From Dipteris shenzhenensis (taxonomy: Eukaryota > Polypodiophyta > Polypodiopsida > Gleicheniales): DNA of 64,000 bases. Numbering within the stretch: the first letter of the stretch is position 1; every line of letters begins with the position of its first letter. This document shows positions 35,044 to 44,750 of the stretch, piece after piece. Made by a program: the position numbers and the translations under genes. Location: assembly GCA_047967505.1 (NCBI GenBank), contig CM106538.1; one strand, written 5' to 3'. A model generated the notes under the pieces. It saw only the letters and a program-made list of their open reading frames with translations. It was not told where the DNA came from and did no database searches.

Positions 35044-35222
35044 TGAGAGTGCTCTCAACGGAAGCAAGAATGGAAGAAGGAGAGAGAGAGACAGAGAGAC
35101 AGAGAGCCACACAAGTTTTGGTGGGTGCAGAACCACCCTAATCTTCTTTTTCATTCATTTATATATGTGTTTGAGTATTGTACATAACCGGGGTTAAGGC
35201 ACAGTGACCTTTAACCCCCACA
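35044..35222 (-). repeat. 5' LTR of element B
   Basis: 179 bp, identical by eye to 23834-24012. AGTGA at 35223-35227 follows as the second target duplication copy. Confidence 0.93.
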
Positions 35223-35508
35223 AGTGATATTGAATCTCAATATGTTTTGTGCGAGCGTGGAACACAGGGTTCTTTGCAATCGCCATGCAACTCTGATTGT
35301 CACATGATAACTGCGTAGGCTTGCTCTGTAATGCACCCATTTTCCCTAAGATCCTCCTCAACCACACTGCCTCGCAAGAAGCAAAGCATGCTGATTTGTA
35401 CTCAACCTCGGTAGAAGAAATAGCAATTGTGGGTTGCTTCTTGTTGACCCATGACACAACTCCAGATCCAAGTGAGAAACAGTAACCTATCACTAATGTC
35501 CTGCTGTC
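35223..35508 (-). pseudogene. Copia element A: RNase H part of pol, fragment 3
   Basis: Minus-strand frame with GYCFSLGSGVVSWVNKKQPT, SSTEVEYKSACFASCEAVWL and NPVFHARTKHIEIQYH, the copia RNase H signature. It lies between elements B and E. CTGTC at 35504-35508 is the left target duplication of E. Confidence 0.9.
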
Positions 35509-35777
35509 TGTTGGAATACTGAAAAGAAAGAGTAGAGTGGACACAAACTCAGAATACTTGCTTATAGAATGAAGAAGAAAGAGGTCCTTAAGTAGGCACC
35601 TCATACAAGGTCACTAACATCACTGATGACCTCAAAGCTCCACAATCATCTCCTCAATCTGCTCCTAGATTCACTCAATCATCCTATGTGGCTTTTCCAC
35701 CACCTAACTGTGCCTCTAGCACTCACACATAGAAACATAAGGTGTGCCTGAGGCATACACCTTGAGATATCCCAACA
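35509..35777 (-). repeat. 3' LTR of element E
   Basis: 269 bp; minus-strand ends TGTTGGGATATC and GTATTCCAACA, so the termini TGTTGG and CCAACA are inverted. A few substitutions separate it from the other copy. Confidence 0.92.
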
Positions 35778-36151
35778 AACCCCCCCTCAAGGAAATGCCT
35801 CAGGCTATGTCAAGGATACATCTAGTCTCATAGTTTCTCATGCCATCTCATGGTGGTCAAGGATTAATCTATGGCTAGGTTCTCATGCTAGCAAGGGTTC
35901 CCTTGGGTGTAAGGTAAACAAAAAGGGATACAAAAAGACCTTCCAATGGTTATCTCCCCTGCATGTACATGCACACAATGTCTGCAGGAGGTACCATGGA
36001 GCAAAACTACACATGGCCTACATCATAAGGTGACCAGAGGTGTTTACAAAACACACAAAACACAATAATTTATTTCATTCATTTTGGAGGACTATCCAAG
36101 CTGAGTACCTTGACATAAAAAGAGAGATCTAGAGCATACATAGAGATGTGT

Positions 36152-36982
36152 TTAAAATGCATAATCTTCAAAGGATGCCTCATCTTGTGGAGGCTCATTA
36201 ACTGTAAGTAGATTTGCATTTTCTGTCTTTGCTTTGGCTCTGCAAAACTTCTCATGATGGTTGTTCTTGCCACAGTGCTTGCATGGATTAACTTTGAAGC
36301 AGTCCTTTGAAAGGTGATTTGTCTTTCCACAGTGATTGCAAGGAGTATACTTGCCCTTCTTGACTTTTACAGCATAAGCAGTGTCATTGCCTTTCCTTAG
36401 ATCCATATGCCTTTCTTCTTCTTGGAGAGCAGAGATAATGCCTTCAAGGTTAGGATTGGGAAGATTCTTCAAAGTGCTAACAATGTGATCAAAACTTTCA
36501 GGCATACTCTTAAGTAACACTGCCATAGCATCATCAGGGGTGATAGGAGAGTTGATAGAAGCTAATTGAGTCATAAGACTCCGCATATAGTTGACATGAG
36601 CAGCTAAAGTAGTATCACTAGCCATATTTAATTCAAAGAAAGAGATTTTAAGTGATAGTTTAGAGATGTGAGAGCTTGCACCAAAAATCATGTCTAGCTT
36701 CTGCCAAGCTTCCGAAGGAGACTCCAAGTCAGAGATATGGTGTATATAATCATCACCCAAAGCAAGAGCAATGATACCATATGCCTTTTCTTCTCTTGCT
36801 AGATCCCTTGCCGGTCGTGTCGGTGTTGAGGATTCTCCAGCATTGGAGGCTGTAGAAGAAGCGGTAGGAGTGGGTTTGACAAGTCCCCATAAGTTCTCCC
36901 GCATCAATGCAAATTTCACCTTCATTTGCCATGTATGGAAGCCCTTTCCATTGAACTTCTCAAGATTAAATATGGTAGCCAT
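36152..36982 (-). CDS. Element E gag (UBN2 type with two zinc knuckles)
   Basis: 276 codons from ATG 36980-36982 (MATIFNLEKFNGKGFHTWQM); an in-frame extension upstream is not needed for the domain. Gag pattern: WQMKVKFALMRENLWGLV, SEAWQKLDMIFGASSHISK, SMPESFDHIVSTLKNLP. Two closely spaced CCHC knuckles follow, CNHCGKTNHLSKDC and CKHCGKNNHHEKFC. The protein ends shortly after with an acidic tail and a stop; nothing of pol follows. It would package RNA in virus-like particles. The frame is intact, which suggests selection or recent insertion. Confidence 0.92.
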   Translation of the reverse strand: MATIFNLEKFNGKGFHTWQMKVKFALMRENLWGLVKPTPTASSTASNAGESSTPTRPARDLAREEKAYGIIALALGDDYIHHISDLESPSEAWQKLDMIFGASSHISKLSLKISFFELNMASDTTLAAHVNYMRSLMTQLASINSPITPDDAMAVLLKSMPESFDHIVSTLKNLPNPNLEGIISALQEEERHMDLRKGNDTAYAVKVKKGKYTPCNHCGKTNHLSKDCFKVNPCKHCGKNNHHEKFCRAKAKTENANLLTVNEPPQDEASFEDYAF

Positions 36983-37839
36983 GAGAGGGTCTAACCCAGA
37001 TATTGGGCAGTGTCTATCTCTCTTACAAGGCAAAAATAACTGAAAGACTTCCAAAATATGAGCACTTAATGTAGCAAATAGTAGTGACTAGATTTCAAAC
37101 AATGATGCTTCTTCTTACATGCTTCATAGAAGTGGATGAAATAAACACTTTCCAATCAAAACCAGGTCTAGCAAGTCAAAACAAAACTGAATCCACACTT
37201 GTACTGAAGTTATTAAAAGCTTCAAAAAACCAGAAATGCTAGAGTAGCATTTTATGTAGCATCATCTTCAAAAACTTGTCCAAAACTGTCAAAACTGAAA
37301 AGCTGAACTTGGAGGGCTTGTAGCTCACTCTTCAAAGTAAGGAAAAGAGGGCTTTCTAAAGCAAAAGAAAGCTCATATACCAAAGAAGGTCCAGCACAGA
37401 GGTTGGACAAAATGGTGCGCACTTTTGCCCGGGAGAGTTGCTACAGGCTGAAATTGAGTTTTGATAATTTCTCCCTTGTTACTAAACCAAATGACCTGAA
37501 AAATGGCTCAAAATCTTTGTCTTGAGGTCGCCCATCTACTCCTAAGAGGGTTCAGGCAATGGTGGAGCAGGCAGGGAGTATTGAGCAACACAAGAAATTC
37601 GCTGTTTGGAGAATGGCAGCCACCACAGACGTTTTTTCTTCAATTACTTGCAGGTGGAAGTTTGCCCATACTAGAGGAGTTTCCAGCTCAGAGGGTTTGG
37701 GAAATGGTCATTTGTAGATGGAGAACCAAGCTCTCAAAGATTTTGGGAAGAAAGAGGAAAATGGAGAAGAAGAAGATGAAGAAGAAGATGATGATGTGGC
37801 AGAAATGGGCTCAAGGGGGATCAAAGGGCTCTGATACCA

Positions 37840-38128
37840 TGTTGGAATACTGAAAAGAAAGAGTAGAGTGGACACAAACTCTGAATACTTGCTTATAGAA
37901 TGAAGAAGAAAGAGGTCCTTAAGTAGGCACCTCATACAAGGTCACAGACATCACTGATGACCTCAAAGCTCCACAATCATCTCCTCAATCTGCTCCTAGA
38001 TTCACTCAATCATCCTATGTGGCTTTCCACCCACCTAACTGTGCTTGTGGGCACCTAACTGTGCCTCTAGCACTCACACATAGAAACATAAGGTGTGCCT
38101 GAGGCATACACCTTGAGATATCCCAACA
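37840..38128 (-). repeat. 5' LTR of element E
   Basis: 289 bp, with the 20 bp local duplication near 38040-38060. Target duplication CTGTC follows at 38129-38133. Confidence 0.92.
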
Positions 38129-38868
38129 CTGTCCACATCTCCTACCCAATCTGAGTCACAGAATCCAGTCAAGATGCCATAATCAAGTGTGCCTTTGATG
38201 TATTTCAACACCCATATCCCTGCCTTCCAATGGTTCTCTCGAGGCTTATTGGAAAACCTACTTAGTACACCAATCACAAAGCTGATGTTTGGCCGCATGT
38301 TGAACAAGTAAATCAAACTGCCGACAAGCATTCTGTACTTTGCTTCGTCCACCAGTGGTGATGAATCCTCGTTTGAGAGCTTCACGTCAACCTCCATAGG
38401 GGTGCCAACTATCTTGCACTCAGCCATGCCAAATGCCTTCAATATCTCTCCAGCATACTTCAGCTATGATATGATCTGTTTTGGCTCTTGCCGAACTTCA
38501 ATCCCCAAACAGAAATGCATCAGTCCGAGGTTTGTCATTTCAAACTCTCTTCCTAGCAAATGCTTTGCCTGCAATATCTTCTCTTAATGGTTCCCTGTTA
38601 TGACAAGGTTATCCACAGAAAGGACCACGATCATACACCTGCCTCCTTCTCTGAAGATATACAAATTTGCATCAGATGGGCTCCTCCTGGACTCGTTTTG
38701 CAGAAAGTAGGCATCAATCCGCTTATACCACCCTTGTGGGCCCTGTTTCAACTCGTAAAGTGCCTTCTTCAATTTACAGACTTTACCTTCTGAACCGGGG
38801 ATCACAAAACCTGGTGATTGTTCCATGTATATCTCCTCCTTGAGATCTCCATTCAGAAAGGTAGATTT
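38129..38868 (-). pseudogene. Copia element A: reverse transcriptase part of pol, fragment 2
   Basis: Minus-strand reverse transcriptase with [37 protein letters not shown], then VLSVDNLVITG where the usual YVDD has become SVDN, and later VGSLIYLFNMRPNISFVIGV and GFCDSDWVGDVD at the start of RNase H. In-frame stops occur near 38584 and 38464. It lies between elements E and F. Confidence 0.9.
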
Positions 38869-39194
38869 TGTTGAGAGATATGGTGCCATGAGCACATGTA
38901 GAGCAAAGGTATGGGCAAAGGATAAGCTGCCACATGGCATGGAGGAGATATCCCACATGTGAGCAAGCAAAATGGATGTAAGTACCCTCACCTATAAAAG
39001 GGAGGTTCATTTGAAGTAATATCAATCAAGCACTTTGCACTATCTCAAGATTCTCTTTATGAGTCCAAGCTAATCTATCTTGGAACCTAATTGACTTGAG
39101 ATACATGTCATGAGCACTCTCTTCATCATGTTTCCACATAGGTTCCATCCACCTTAGAGTGCTCCATAGATCCTCAGGCACACATGTTTTGTCA
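38869..39194 (+). repeat. 5' LTR of element F
   Basis: 326 bp from TGTTGAGAGATATGG to TTTTGTCA. A TATA box, TATAAAAG, is at 38993-39000. Confidence 0.93.
38993..39000 (+). promoter_or_regulatory. TATA box of the element F 5' LTR
   Basis: TATAAAAG in the LTR, about 125 bases after its start; the same motif is at 41489-41496 in the 3' LTR. It probably positions the start of element transcription. Confidence 0.65.
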
Positions 39195-41364
39195 TGGTAT
39201 CAGAGCATAGGTTTAGCTCTCCTAGTTTAGCTCATTAGTAGTTCACTAGGATTGCTTCCATTCCTAGATTAGTTGTAGGCATGTTTTAGGAGCTCATGTT
39301 TTCTTCTAGGTTAGTTTCAGTTTTAGAGAGTTTTTTTCTTGAGTGATATTTGTGAGAGAAAATTCTGTCCATAGGCTTCGGCTCTTTTCGATTCTTCTTG
39401 TAAGAAATTCATGAGTGAGGTTCTTTGAAGGAGAGGATATGTATCTGTGAGATTGAAAGGAAGCTAACATCTTGAAATAGATCATGAGCTCAAGGAGACG
39501 AGATTGAGAGAAGGAAATGTCTTAGGATCAAGATAGAGAGAGAGATAGAATTCACGGAGAGTTTGACCGAAATGATTCAGTGTTGTTGATGAAGGAATCC
39601 ATGCAGTTTTCTACCGCAACGACGATTAATGGAGCTTGTCCATTGTAGCTAAGCATTTGGATTGCAGCACTTCAATGACCAGCTACGGCCTCCATAGCTC
39701 CCAGCGACCCTGAGTCACGAAGTACCACCTCTGCAGCCTAGCAGAGTGCCAAGGGTAGATGCGACTCTACTGCGCCCTCCAGCGAATGACAAGTCCTACG
39801 TGAAGGCCAGCCTTCAACAGCCTCTGATGCACCGAGGGCTCCAGCGCCAACACCGACAACAAGCCTCACAGGCCAGCAGCCAAAGCAGCGCATGTAGCTT
39901 CGAAATCTGCAACAAACATTGCCCGTGACCCGTCGAACCAGCTCATTCAGCAACCATCCTCTGCATCAACGTCCATCTTTGGATCGGCCAGCCTCTCGAG
40001 AGCCGACCTCTACCAGCAACGACTAGCTTCAACAAGAAGAGAGTGCCAAAACTTTTGGGTTGCCTTCTATGCTCTTTGTAGCTCTACTTAGTTCCTCAGC
40101 ATGAGCGCCAACGAACGGGACAACATCAACTGGCGCTGCTCCAACGACATCCAGCTCTAGACTAGTGCAACGCCCATGCTCCAAGGTGCCCACGCTAGAG
40201 CCTCCGGAAAGCCTTTCAACCGGCACACGAGGCGACTTGACACAAAAGGCAGCAACCTCCATCTCCAAACGTGGCGACTTCAGTGACAGAAGCAAACAAC
40301 AACAACGAACGGCTCCCTCCATCGACAACGCAGAAACTCCCTACAGCCAACCAAGCTCACGATAGTAACTCGGACGCTACGACTTTTTTAAAAGTCCTTT
40401 CCTTGGAGGTACGACAGCTTCAATCGTGCCCGACCACGACGGCCTCAACGGCAGCTTCAATCTCTATCCTTATCGACATCTTTGCACAGAGTCTATCTCT
40501 CTCTACACTCCCTCATCAACACGTGTTAAGATAGGACTTAACTGTGGTTAGATTACAAGATAACCATGGTTAGGTGTGGTTCAGTTAGTGGGCTTAGGTT
40601 CAGTTACTGGAACTACAGTAAAACCTTGGGTTAACTCATTTGGCTTAAAAGTTTGACACATGGCAGATAAGACCTGACTGTGGTAAGGTTAAGGTCACCC
40701 ACCAAGGCAGGGTTAAGGTTAGCTAAATGCCACCTAAGCATGCACAGTCAGTAGTGCCATCCAAGCACAGTCCCTTTGTAAGCACAGTATGGAATTCAGC
40801 ATGTGAATCCCTGTGCCACATCATCAAGACCCCCTCTTCTTCACAAAAGCTTCAACAAGCCATAACTTCCAATCCAGGAAGAATTTGGACATGCTCCAAA
40901 AAGGAAAAGTGATCGTCTTTTCAAGCTCTACGCGTCTGTCATGTTAGAATCATTGTATGCAATTAGACACTGCCAATATTGAAAGAATTCAATTGGTAAG
41001 ACCTTTGCAACCATTGGAAAAAGCAAAGCATAAATGCAAACATCGATGTAAAAAGCAAGCCAAAACCACAAGTGCATGAGATGACCATAGCAGGAAGCAT
41101 GGCATCCACACATAAAGCACCAAGGCACATGGAAGAACAAAGCATCATGCATCCAGCTACGTCAAGCGAAGAAGCAAACGCCATCGACATGAAGCATTGA
41201 AATGCAAAAACCTTGCCAACCTTGCCTATGTTTTGTAATCAAACCTGACCACCTGAGAGTAGCTATGAAAGCACCCAGGGGAGGTATTGACATGTAAAAG
41301 CCACACTTGACCACCTTAAGTAGCATGCATGCAGTAGCCAAAGGATTATGGCACCAAGGGGAGG
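39195..41364 (+). other. Interior of element F, no coding recognised
   Basis: No frame longer than about 100 codons and no gag, protease or reverse transcriptase motif in any frame. A GC-rich block at about 39640-40510 differs in composition from both flanks. It could be a captured gene fragment, but no exon or domain is recognised. Confidence 0.7.
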
Positions 41365-41690
41365 TGTTGAGAGATATGGTGCCATGAGCACATGTAGAGC
41401 AAAGGTATGGGCAAAGGATAAGCTGCCACATGGCATGGAGGAGATATCCCACATGTGAGCAAGCAAAATGGATGTAAGTACCCTCACCTATAAAAGGGAG
41501 GTTCATTTGAAGTAATATCAATCAAGCACTTTGCACTATCTCAAGATTCTCTTTATGAGTCCAAGCTAATCTATCTTGGAACCTAATTGACTTGAGATAC
41601 ATGTCATGAGCACTCTCTTCATCATGTTTCCACATAGGTTCCATCCACCTTAGAGTGCTCCGTAGATCCTCAGGCACACATGTTTTGTCA
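41365..41690 (+). repeat. 3' LTR of element F
   Basis: 326 bp; one difference from the 5' copy seen near 41662. TATA box at 41489-41496. GATTT follows at 41691-41695. Confidence 0.93.
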
Positions 41691-42012
41691 GATTTTACAT
41701 CCATCTAAAACACGGGCCATCTTCCCTGGGCTGCTAAAGCCAAAACACTGTGAATTGTGGTTAGTGGAGCTGTGGGAGCAAAAGTATCCTAATAATCAAA
41801 ACCATGTACCTGTGTGAATCCTTTCGCCATGAGCCGAGCCTTGTACTTATCCAACAAGCCGTCGGACTTGGTCTTGTACACCCACTTGGTGCCAATTACC
41901 TTGCATTTTGGTGGTCGATCCACAAGGTCCCAAGTGTTGTTCTTCATTATGGAGCCATTCTCTAACTGCATAGCCTCCATCCACCTATCAGTTCTGTCTT
42001 TTTCTTTTACTT
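41691..42012 (-). pseudogene. Copia element A: start of reverse transcriptase, fragment 1
   Basis: Minus-strand frame with RWMEAMQLENGSIMKNNTWD, IGTKWVYKTKSDG and KARLMAKGFTQVHGFDY, then a stop. This is the usual N-terminal part of copia reverse transcriptase, and it continues into 38868 when F is removed. The element breaks off at about 42012; gag, protease and integrase are not adjacent. A copia gag in the same orientation lies at 50270-51130, beyond the multi-gene block. Confidence 0.85.
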
Positions 42013-42057
42013 AAGTGTGATCCTCTTTTTTTAATTACTTACTGTGCATTCTTATGT

Positions 42058-42260
42058 CTTACAGCATATCATCTACAACCACCTTCCCTATTTTGTCAAA
42101 AAGTATGGATGCCCAGCAATTTGGTCTACCCAAGGCATGGAGAAGTCTCACTACATGGCACGTAATGCATTTTTCAGACACACACAACACTATGGAGGGA
42201 GTCAGAAGGCAAATAGTCTGAAGGAAGTCTTCCAATGGTTTTACCGAGGCATACTATAGA
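42058..42260 (+). pseudogene. Exon-like C-terminal fragment of an unidentified transposase-like protein
   Basis: A short open stretch follows an acceptor (CTTACAG) at 42058: HIIYNHLPYFVKKYGCPAIW, STQGMEKSHYMARNAFFRHT, then a stop near 42258. The pattern of His/Tyr near 'GMEKSH' and 'RHT' recalls the C-terminal helical segment of large transposase-like proteins of plants and animals, but I cannot name the family. The upstream exons are missing, as the sequence passes straight into element A. Confidence 0.4.
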
Positions 42261-42757
42261 GGCTGCATGCTAAAAGAAAAGTTGCTAGCTCCAAAATCAA
42301 GCTTGCTTTTCTTCTATCCCAAAAGCAAAGACGAAGACAAGCTCTAGACAATTCAATGGCAGCAGAGAGACATAGACAATGGAGCGAATCGAAGATATTT
42401 AGAAACCATAAATGGACAAGTAAACATGAATAGGACTCATTTGCAACTTATTGGTGTTATGTCCACATGTTTTCAAACTCAATCAATAGAAATTTTTTTT
42501 GTGGAACAAGTGACTCTTGGTGTTATGCATCAAAAGTATTTCTTTTGTGAAACATATGATCTAAACGTAATACAATTTGTTCACAATTTCAATATATTGT
42601 TTGTTTAATATTTAACGACACCACTCTATCTAAATGTACAAATCATTTGATCTTCAACTTATTGTTCATTTATACAAGATCATACCAGATATCAAAGACT
42701 TTGTACAAATCAGTTCAACTTTAATATAATGTTTGTGCTATATTTGATGACTAAATC
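42261..42757. other. AT-rich spacer
   Basis: No gene recognised. May hold the 3' untranslated ends of the two converging genes on either side. Confidence 0.45.
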
Positions 42758-44475
42758 CTATTTCTCCCAGGGCCTGCCGATCGAAACTCTCTTTTTTATC
42801 TTGATTGGAGTCTTTTTCTTCTTTATTGGCTTGATGTCGACTGTCTTTTTATCAATGCTTGCCTCTGTTGCTTGTCTACGAGGGGTATCCTTTTCTTCAG
42901 CTGTCTTCACCTGTTCCTCTTCTTGGATTGTATGGCCTGATGCAATCATGGGTGGCTCTCGAAACCTTATGAGCTTGTGTTTTCCATAGCCCTCCAGACA
43001 TTTGGGCTCCTTAACACCACATGCTAATGCATAAGAAGTGTAAGACAAAAAGTAAGAGGCCCTAGAGGCCTGCTTATTCACATAATCTCCAAATATATCT
43101 ATGGCAGACAACCTCTCTATCAAAATGATCTTTTCCTTTTGCCATGAAAGATCATGTCCACCTAAAGACCTGGACAAACATTTTAAGAAGTAAACAATGG
43201 CTTCTCCATTGTTGCTCAACTGCCTATGGTAAATCAAGATCTTAGCATTGCCTAGATCATGAATATAATGAGCTAGGCCTGACATTTTGTGAAACCCAAC
43301 CGGCCTGCTTCCACTTGATCTGAGGAATGTGTCATCCTCAATTTGTAGCTGCCACATATCAAAAGATTGGAGTGAGACAATACACAACCTACAAAAACAA
43401 AGTTAAGTAGAAGACAAAGTATTTGATTTGAAGTACCTTCTCATTTTCATTAGCAACAAGTAGTTCATCTTTCCAAAGATTTATTCCTCTCCCCTCTTGT
43501 CCAACCTCTTCTTTAGGCTTTTCTGTGTATAGTGCTGAGAGATTCATAGCTTCCTGTGTGAGCTAGAAGGCAGCTTCATCTGGCTCTTGGAACTTTTCAG
43601 CCTCTTTGAAACAAAATGTAAGGGCCTCTACAGGATCAAAAATTGTTTCCAAAGCCAATAGTGAATGGTCATCCTCTATGCCAACCTCCCTTGAAGCCTG
43701 GGAAATAAGGGAAATGGCATAGTCCTCCCTCAAATTGAACATACACTCTATATCATGGAGGAAAACATAATCTTTTCCACCAATCAAGACACCTGGAAGC
43801 ATGGGCACTGCATAGTTGCTGCTCTGGACATCAAAATCTTCAACTAGCTCTGCTCCCCTCAGAGTTTTTGTCCTCAGTTGTACAAGGTCAAGAGCAGCCA
43901 CTTGCAACCCCTCATCCTGAAGGTTGATATCTTCTTCTTGCTCTGCCATTTCTATGACCAAAGAAACATCCTCCTTTTCCTCTGCTTCAGATGTGTCTTC
44001 TTCTTCAATCTCCTGCCCTTGTTCATCCAAAGACTCCTGACTGAAGACAATGTACATAAGGAATGCCATGGTTTCCTCAAGCACTCTGCACTTTCTGGTG
44101 TGCAAGTTACAGTTGAATTTATATTGATCAGGCCAGTTGTCAAATCTTTTGTTCACATGGTACCTCAGCCTGTCAATGGAGACAATATGATTTATATGCA
44201 CAAAAACCTTTTCTCCTTTCATAATTCTTCCTGCCTCTGTCAGTTCTTTGAAGGTATCCCAATAGTCTGAAAGAAAATCTTTGTGATGCTCCAGTACAGA
44301 GCTCATTGTGAACTCCATGTTAAAAATACTATGGTATATATGGAAGTTACTCTGAGCCTTGCATTTGTGAAGAAACTCAAATAGGAGCAAATCTGGAGAC
44401 TTGCCCTCTTCTGGTTCCTTTTGTTTTGTGATGGAAGAATCAGCACTCTGCTCCAGTCTCTTCTTTTTGCTTGTT
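42758..44475 (-). pseudogene. Unknown acidic/basic protein gene, divergent from the H3-Ulp1 gene
   Basis: I do not recognise this gene. The first part (44475 to 43566) opens with a nuclear-signal-like SKKKR, has a conserved-looking segment (KGEKVFVHINHIVSIDRLRY), a strongly acidic stretch, then GVLIGGKDYVFLHDIECMFN. An in-frame TAG at 43563 is followed by an open frame to a donor (GAGAAG-GTACTT) at 43437. The second part (43387 to 42758) has no named domain and a Lys-rich end (IKPIKKKKTPIKIKKRVS). The obvious acceptor does not join the two parts in frame, so a frameshift or another splice site is needed. The long, non-random frames suggest real coding sequence, now interrupted. It is transcribed away from the plus gene at 46478. 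Confidence 0.5.
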
Positions 44476-44750
44476 CAAAAACTTATATACTTTGAATTCT
44501 ATATGCTGACATATGCAATCAGTGAATGCATAGGATATCACCAGATAATTCCTTCATGAGCTCTCATGACTCACCTGGTGATTGCTGTGGTCTAATAATA
44601 GCAGCAAAAAAGTCCAGCTTCCTCTTGAAAGGTGGGGCCTGGGAGTCAACTGTTCCAAAGCAAAAACATCTCTCATCATCAAGGAAGAATTCCACAGGGC
44701 TAAAGATAGCAAAACAATGAGGTAGAAGTGAGAACCAAATCAGACACAGG

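Larger units (their letters stand above)
23834..35222 (-). mobile_element. Copia element B, nested in A and split by C
   Basis: A minus-strand copia element bounded by 179 bp LTRs at 23834-24012 and 35044-35222 and by the target duplication AGTGA (23829-23833 and 35223-35227). Without C its length is about 5.9 kb. The primer-binding site (TGGTATCAGAGCCC, minus) is at 35028-35041, two bases from the LTR; a purine tract (AAGTGGGAGGT) abuts the other LTR. By eye the two LTRs are identical, so B is young. Coding: gag 32933-33622, pol 29636-32929 with its last ~26 codons at 24066-24143. C lies in pol. Confidence 0.95.
35509..38128 (-). mobile_element. Element E: gag-only LTR retrotransposon (TR-GAG-like)
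   Basis: 2,620 bp, minus orientation, flanked by CTGTC at 35504-35508 and 38129-38133. LTRs: 35509-35777 (269 bp) and 37840-38128 (289 bp); the right one has an extra 20 bp from a local duplication of ACCTAACTGTGC. Primer-binding site (TGGTATCAGAGCCC, minus) at 37826-37839, purine tract (TTGAGGGGGGGTT) next to 35777. The internal part encodes gag but no protease, integrase or reverse transcriptase, so E must depend on enzymes of another copia element. Confidence 0.93.
38869..41690 (+). mobile_element. Element F: non-coding LTR retrotransposon (LARD/TRIM-like)
   Basis: 2,822 bp in plus orientation, opposite to its host A, flanked by GATTT at 38864-38868 and 41691-41695. LTRs of 326 bp (38869-39194 and 41365-41690) differ by one base by eye. 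Primer-binding site TGGTATCAGAGCA at 39195-39207; purine tract CAAGGGGAGG before the 3' LTR. The 2,170 bp interior has no gag or pol motif. Its middle (about 39640-40510) is GC-rich relative to its surroundings and may be a captured foreign segment. A PPT-like copy (CCAGGGGAGGTATTGA) lies at about 41275-41290. A partial LTR of this family is at 5099-5175. Confidence 0.93.

Noticed and set aside
39640-40510. A captured gene inside element F
   Set aside because: No exon, domain or long frame could be recognised; kept only as a composition anomaly.
42058-42260. KDZ-type transposase
   Set aside because: The C-terminal motifs I would expect for that group are not visible; family left open.
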